From Andrena cerasifolii (Eukaryota; Arthropoda; Insecta; Hymenoptera; Andrenidae): a stretch of 64,000 nucleotides of DNA. Numbering within the stretch: position 1 is the stretch's first letter; each line of letters starts with the position of its first letter. The DNA lies in the NCBI RefSeq assembly GCF_050908995.1, contig NC_135119.1, positions 20,985,001 through 21,049,000 of the forward strand. Reading direction: 5' to 3'. Shown in pieces: positions 59,241-64,000 of this stretch. Below the pieces are notes generated by a model. It had not been told where the DNA came from. It was given only the letters and a program-made list of their open reading frames with translations, and did not search any database. The position numbers and the translations under genes are program-made.

Positions 59241-60526
59241 AACGACATTCCACGACTTATAATTAGTACATTTCGATTCACAATTGAATTCCCACTATTT
59301 TAATCGAACACACTAACATTGGCAAAACCAAAGTCCATGCAGTGCCCGCAGCATTGCAGCGAAGCAAGTAAGACGCCCTATTACACGCGACAGAGCCAAT
59401 CCAGACCAGCAGGGGTTAAAAGTTTCATCTCCAAATTAATGACGCCAGCTCTCGAACATGTCAATCCCCTGATTTACGATCTCGCGATTATACACGTACC
59501 CGACGTAAGAACGTACGGTCCGCATTCAGAGCTATCATTTACAAACTTGCGATAAGTTACAATTGGCTGGCGGCGCTCAGAACGGCCGACGATCAATCAC
59601 GAAAGCACTAAAAGCCATTTCTTTGGCGTTCCTTTCGTACTGGGTCCTCGAGGACTCTCCCGGAAGTTTCCAGGCTGGTTTAGTGCCACGCGGAATAACG
59701 CGGCGTCAAGCTTTACGACGTCGAAAGAAAAGTTCGGTGTATTAGCGGGACGAAATGAGTTGTGCAAATGTTTCGCCCCCGCTTCGCATAAGATCGCGCG
59801 TTGTAAAACGGAAGGGCGGGTTTAAGGATCGCGGGGAGTGTTGTTGCGTTCACGCGTACAAGGCCTCGACGTGATCTTTCCTGACATACAAACATAATAA
59901 AACGCCGACACCAAACGCCCCCGCACGCGAATAAGAATCGGGAGCGAAAAGATATCATTATTTTTCGTCTGCGTCCAAAACACCAATTCCCTTCGCTATA
60001 TTTAAATTAGTTCCTGATAATAAGTTTTTCTAAATTCAAGAATCAAAACAAAAATTACCAAGGCAGAGGCTACCACTGTATCGCGTTGTCACCAATTGCC
60101 TTTTCCTAGTATCAGTTATATTAATCCCACGTTCCTGCTGTGTAATTATTTCGAGCATGGAAACCCCGTTTTTCTCATCCCACTTGATACAAAGTTCCTC
60201 CAAACGGCGTTGAGCTACGACCTGGCTTAGACGTACATACGAAAGCCCCGAATGCAAGATAAATTTCGGTGGATTTAAATTTAGCACGGTTAAACACCTA
60301 ACACAATACGTTCCTACGGTCTCGTCTATTTTCAGGCATTTATCGTGTTTTTTCATTTCGAAATTCCGTCCTCCCCTCGCGCTCTCTTTAAATTCAATTT
60401 TAACCCCCTCCCTCTTTTAACCCCCCTCCCAACTGGAATATCAGTTTTCCTCAAAACTGTTTCCTCCGCAACGAATTTCTCCTGCCGTTCCGTCTCCTTT
60501 TATCCCCGCCCCTCGACGCTCCATCG
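59241..60526. other. Non-coding stretch, nothing recognised
   Basis: Mixed composition. The minus-strand frames 59713-59958 and 60036-60356 show no domain. Confidence 0.45.
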
Positions 60527-60552
60527 TCTCTCTCTCTCTCTCTCTCTCTCTC
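60527..60552. repeat. CT microsatellite
   Basis: Thirteen perfect TC dinucleotides. Confidence 0.95.
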
Positions 60553-62150
60553 AATTAGGGACGCACACGTACGCACGCACGGCGGATCGTTATTCTCTGA
60601 CGCCCGAGCTTTTTGGGGGTACTCACGCCTCATAGAATTTATACGGTCTTCCGCATCAGCACTTTAGGACATTTTGCAGATTAGGACATTTCGCGAGCGG
60701 TGTACCCGCCAAGGCGAAACGAAACAGCAGCTACTTTGGATTCATTAAAGAGACCCTTCCTGCTCGGGGCGGACGCGCGCACACGCGCGTACCCTGCCCC
60801 GTTCCCTCCCACTCTTTGCCTGTTCACTTCACACGATACCAACCCCGCCACGGCACCCCAATTTCCTTCGAGACCGATGAGGAGAGTTTGACTGCGCTGA
60901 AACGTACCGGGCATCCCTTTCATTCCGACCCCCCCCCCTTCAGCCCCCCTCCAACGAACGTTTGCTCGTCTATTATTCATCAGTGTTGTCTTTCTGTTAC
61001 TTCGGCTACGAATTTTACGAGAATTCCAACGGTTTTCGTGGCAGCAGCTCTCCGTTCGAAATAGGATTTCCATGGCAACCCCTTCCGTGGGTTTCAGGAG
61101 GGATTTATTACATTTTAATTTTAAACTCGCGAAGTGTCCCTGGTAGCGAAGTAGATCGCAGGTGATCAGAGAGAGGGCAAGAGGGTGACAAGGAGTAAGG
61201 GGCCCAAATACCGTTTTAATTACCATTTGCTGCAGGTGAGAAAATGGGTCGGCCGCCAGCAGTTTTATGTATATTCATTATTTTTATAGTTGCCGGTTAA
61301 GTAAGAATATATGAATTTAACGGACGGCGGGGTAGACGGGCGAAGGACAGGCGGCAGGTAGTCGGTTAAAATTTTAATCAAGACTTTTATGTCGGCGCGG
61401 CTGCAGCCTCGAAAGAGGAACGCAGCTAGAGGCTGCGCTGGCCTGCCTATCCGTAACAGGCAGCATCCGCTGGCCGCTTCTTTTCCTCGTAAAATGCATA
61501 TTGGATATTTTTATGATCGCGGAGAGGACCTTTCGAGGGCAATTAGCTGTTTTTAGGGGGCATCAGTTTCAAGGGGAGGCATCTCACTTTTAGCAAATGC
61601 AGCCACTTTGCTGTAACGAACAGGGGCGGGAAGCCAGCCTCGTGTCTTCGTCGAGGTCTGGTGCACGTGTGCTTTCTTTGAAAGATCCATCAGCTGCACG
61701 CACCAAGAGGGAAGGGGTTGAGATTTTCTAAGGATGCACAGTACAGCGGATCGCATAAGAATTTTGAGGGAAATCACCTTGTTATCCGGCTGAACAGGGG
61801 TTTTGTTCGCCGTGTACCAACCGAGTCATTTCTGCTTTATCGATTGCGCTGATGCAATCGTTTCCATGAGACAACGTTTCGTTTGGCGCGCAATTCGAAT
61901 GGAACTTTGTTCTGTCGCGTTTTGTCGATGTTTCTGAACGCTTTACTGCGAAATACGACAGAGGTAGGTATTCGTGATTATGAGTTACTATCTTTACTAC
62001 TCGGCTTAGCCCGAAATTTAGATTCTGATTTTATAAAAAAAATTATTTATTTATTTTTTTGTGAATATAGTCACATTCGTCTGGATTAACTAGGCTTAAT
62101 GAGCTGGAACTCATTTCGTGAACCCAGAGTTTACCGTTCGAAAGTTTTTA
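60553..62150. other. GC-rich then mixed non-coding stretch
   Basis: Positions 60680-61560 are GC-rich, with a 181-codon minus-strand frame (60681-61226) overlapped by plus-strand frames and lacking any domain. TAGGACATTT is directly repeated at 60665 and 60684. A TTTGCTGCAG/GTGAGA junction at 61235/61236 is a second, weaker back-to-back splice-site motif. Confidence 0.4.
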
Positions 62151-62841
62151 GTCATTCCGGTTAGCGCGCCGTAAATTCACCGATATTCAGGAATTTATTG
62201 CGGCGAAAATATTGATGGTAATTGAATAAAACTTTTTTCTATTTATTAAACTACACTTCTACAGTAAATTAAAAATATAAAAGTAATAAAATTATAGCTT
62301 TTAAAATGATGGTGAAAGCGGTTTTGATGACATGTTTAAAAATTCATGCCTCGCTCGTACAGGCGATTTCAGCAGTTAGACTTATCTGAAACCACAAATC
62401 CAAACAGATTCTTGATCAGTATGACTGTCGCTATCGCTCGCACTATAATTAGTGATTTATCTTAAAAATTATCAAAATGGCGGGCAAAATGCAAGAAAAA
62501 TGTTTTTTCGGTTTATTTCTTTTGCTATTTTCGATTTTAAAAGTAGGTTAGACTCGATGAAAATACTTGGTTGTAGTCCCTGCGAGAGTCATTGGTGTGC
62601 AGAATAAGCAGTAAAATTTATAAAGCAATCGGTTCGATAGATTTTGAGATTTTATAGAGAAAAACGCGTTCAAAGTTGTCATCTGTAGAGGCCGAGTCTC
62701 TGCGCTGCATACATGCTTCTGTGGAAGCTAAAATAATCGGAATTTTTCCATGAAAATTTAACAGTACATTCTTGAGGATATGTACTTTCGAAAAATGTTT
62801 AAAGAAAAGTCAATTTTTTCAATCCGTCTAACCGGAATGAC
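62151..62841. repeat. Possible TIR element, about 690 bp
   Basis: GTCATTCCGGTTAG at 62151-62164 is perfectly inverted as CTAACCGGAATGAC at 62828-62841, and the intervening DNA has transposon-like texture, including the GAGAAAAACGCGTTCAAAGT string shared with 9885-9904. The match is only 14 bp, so a chance pairing remains possible. Confidence 0.35.
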
Positions 62842-64000
62842 CCCTTCAAGTGTGTGCAAGTTATGCAACATTTTCCAAGTAATCCAAAGTTCCGCGCGTA
62901 CGTTTTTCGAGTTTTTTATAACAATAACCACTATTCGAACGACTTACGCCATTATGAATCTCGGCCCTCCAATTCTAAATAGATTTCTTCCATTTGGTTG
63001 CATCATATCTCTGTTGCACCTATAATCTTTCAAGAGCACAAATTCCAGTACCATCTACTGCTACCAGAGCATGGCCAATCGTTATTTCAAACTCATATCT
63101 GTCCTCATACCTCGTTTCACGAATCACTCACGTTTATTAGAAGGATTGAAACAGTGATGACGAATAATTTGTTCGTGGCTGGAGACAGTATAACTCTCGA
63201 CCGCTATTGCACCACGAGCGTAGCTTTATTCGCCATGGTTGCTGTCGGAACGAGAGGTATTCTTTCCCGATCGCTTTTGTATGGTGCACCGTAAAGCCGA
63301 GTTTATTTCGCGCGCCACCTCGACGGTACGTGACCACCTTGGGGGTCGCTAATATCAAAGTCCTTTATATGCGATGATGAACAAAGGCGGGGACGAAAGG
63401 AATGGTACAGCGTACGTGACGCCAACAAGTATTAAGGCTTGAAAGATAGCCGCCATATTGTTAAGAGCTGTCTTTTATAGCTACCACTTCTCAATAGACC
63501 CGTTAGATTGAATAGCGCTTGTCTCGAAACGGGTCTTTCTCTGGAATCGTACTGTGACGTTTTTTTTTTGCGATGTGTTGGGGTTTTTTTTTGCGATGTC
63601 TGAAAAGTTTGAAAATATGTTATACTTCTTAGGGGACGTTGTGCCGAAAGAATCAATAGGATATCAAGCTCTGAGAGATGGTAAGATATACTATAACTCT
63701 AATGAAATAATTTAACACTCTCAACCCTTCGTGAGCACACCTTCTTATAATCCCAAATTGGCCGCATGGGGTTCGCAAAATTGAAAATCGAAAATTTTCA
63801 TATAATGAAATTTGTAGTTGAAAAAATAGTTGTGGAAAAAGGCGATTTTTGTGGTTAAAATTCATCAAATTTTTAAATTTTGATATTAAGTTTTAAAAAT
63901 TGACAGAACTATTGGCAAAGAAAAAAAATTCCTGGAGTGCGATACACCCCGTGTAGTCGCGAAGAGTTTATTGCATAATTAGTACAGTAACATTACTCTT
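62842..64000. other. Non-coding stretch to the window end
   Basis: A short direct repeat of TTTTTTTTGCGATGT occurs at about 63563 and 63586. No gene, RNA or transposon was recognised, and the sequence is AT-rich at the right edge. Confidence 0.45.

Noticed and set aside
58960..59262. Phe-rich open frame of 100 codons
   Set aside because: It is produced by the 32-bp minisatellite, which cycles through three reading frames.
60681..61226. 181-codon minus-strand open frame
   Set aside because: No recognisable domain, and it is overlapped by plus-strand frames in GC-rich DNA.
1..64000. CRISPR arrays, operons, LTR pairs and rRNA genes
   Set aside because: No regularly spaced direct repeats with unique spacers, no long direct terminal repeats and no conserved rRNA segments were seen. 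The composition and repeats are those of an animal nuclear genome.

Overview
The window looks like nuclear DNA of an arthropod, most likely an insect. AT-rich stretches full of decayed transposons alternate with GC- and CpG-rich islands, a mosaic familiar from Hymenoptera. That placement is an inference from composition and repeat types, since no gene was found to anchor it. I could not support a single intact protein-coding gene, rRNA or tRNA on either strand. The longest open frames (up to about 220 codons) sit in the GC-rich islands, overlap other open frames, and show no recognisable domain, signal peptide or exon structure. The window is best read as intergenic or deep intronic sequence.

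What can be supported is a dense set of small non-autonomous DNA transposons, found by matching their ends by eye. Two are hAT-like MITEs of one family (602-766, with a perfect 8-bp target-site duplication, and 53149-53378). A group of TIR elements is flanked by TA (4379-4848, 20304-20697, its relative 23206-23442, 20700-21276, 26450-27476, 35526-36017, 37659-37894, 44319-44976, 50738-51277, and probably 41722-42083). The element at 44319-44976 still carries a C-terminal scrap of a Tc1-type transposase at 44581-44685. A 309-bp Helitron-like element lies at 29269-29577. Further palindromic or inverted-repeat units lie at 4928-5059, 10538-10832, 41191-42248, 43585-43806 and 54421-54570. A very weak, frame-broken hAT-transposase-like trace lies near 33551-33850, between clusters of TTTCTCGAGAAA palindromes.

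Several insertions are nested or abutting. A pogo/Tigger-like MITE (37659-37894) splits one arm of an older palindrome (37641-38008). Two unrelated TIR elements share one TA at 20698-20699. The Tc1-derived element sits inside another repeat (44165-45029). A 362-bp TIR element sits inside a TTAA-ended inverted repeat (41191-42248). Tandem repeats include a 32-bp minisatellite of about 21 copies with higher-order structure (58560-59240), two recent tandem duplications (units of about 233 bp at 13711-14175 and 156 bp at 46776-47075), and simple AT, GA and CT microsatellites.

Possible functional signals are few. A juxtaposed 3' and 5' splice-site motif at 29630/29631 has the form of a recursive-splicing (ratchet) site, as expected only if the window lies in a long intron of a plus-strand gene. 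Three hairpins (7379-7437, 25897-25931, 37899-37993) could be structural RNAs, but nothing shows that they are. The GC-rich islands may hold regulatory DNA, which cannot be judged from one sequence. I did not find a new multi-gene system here.
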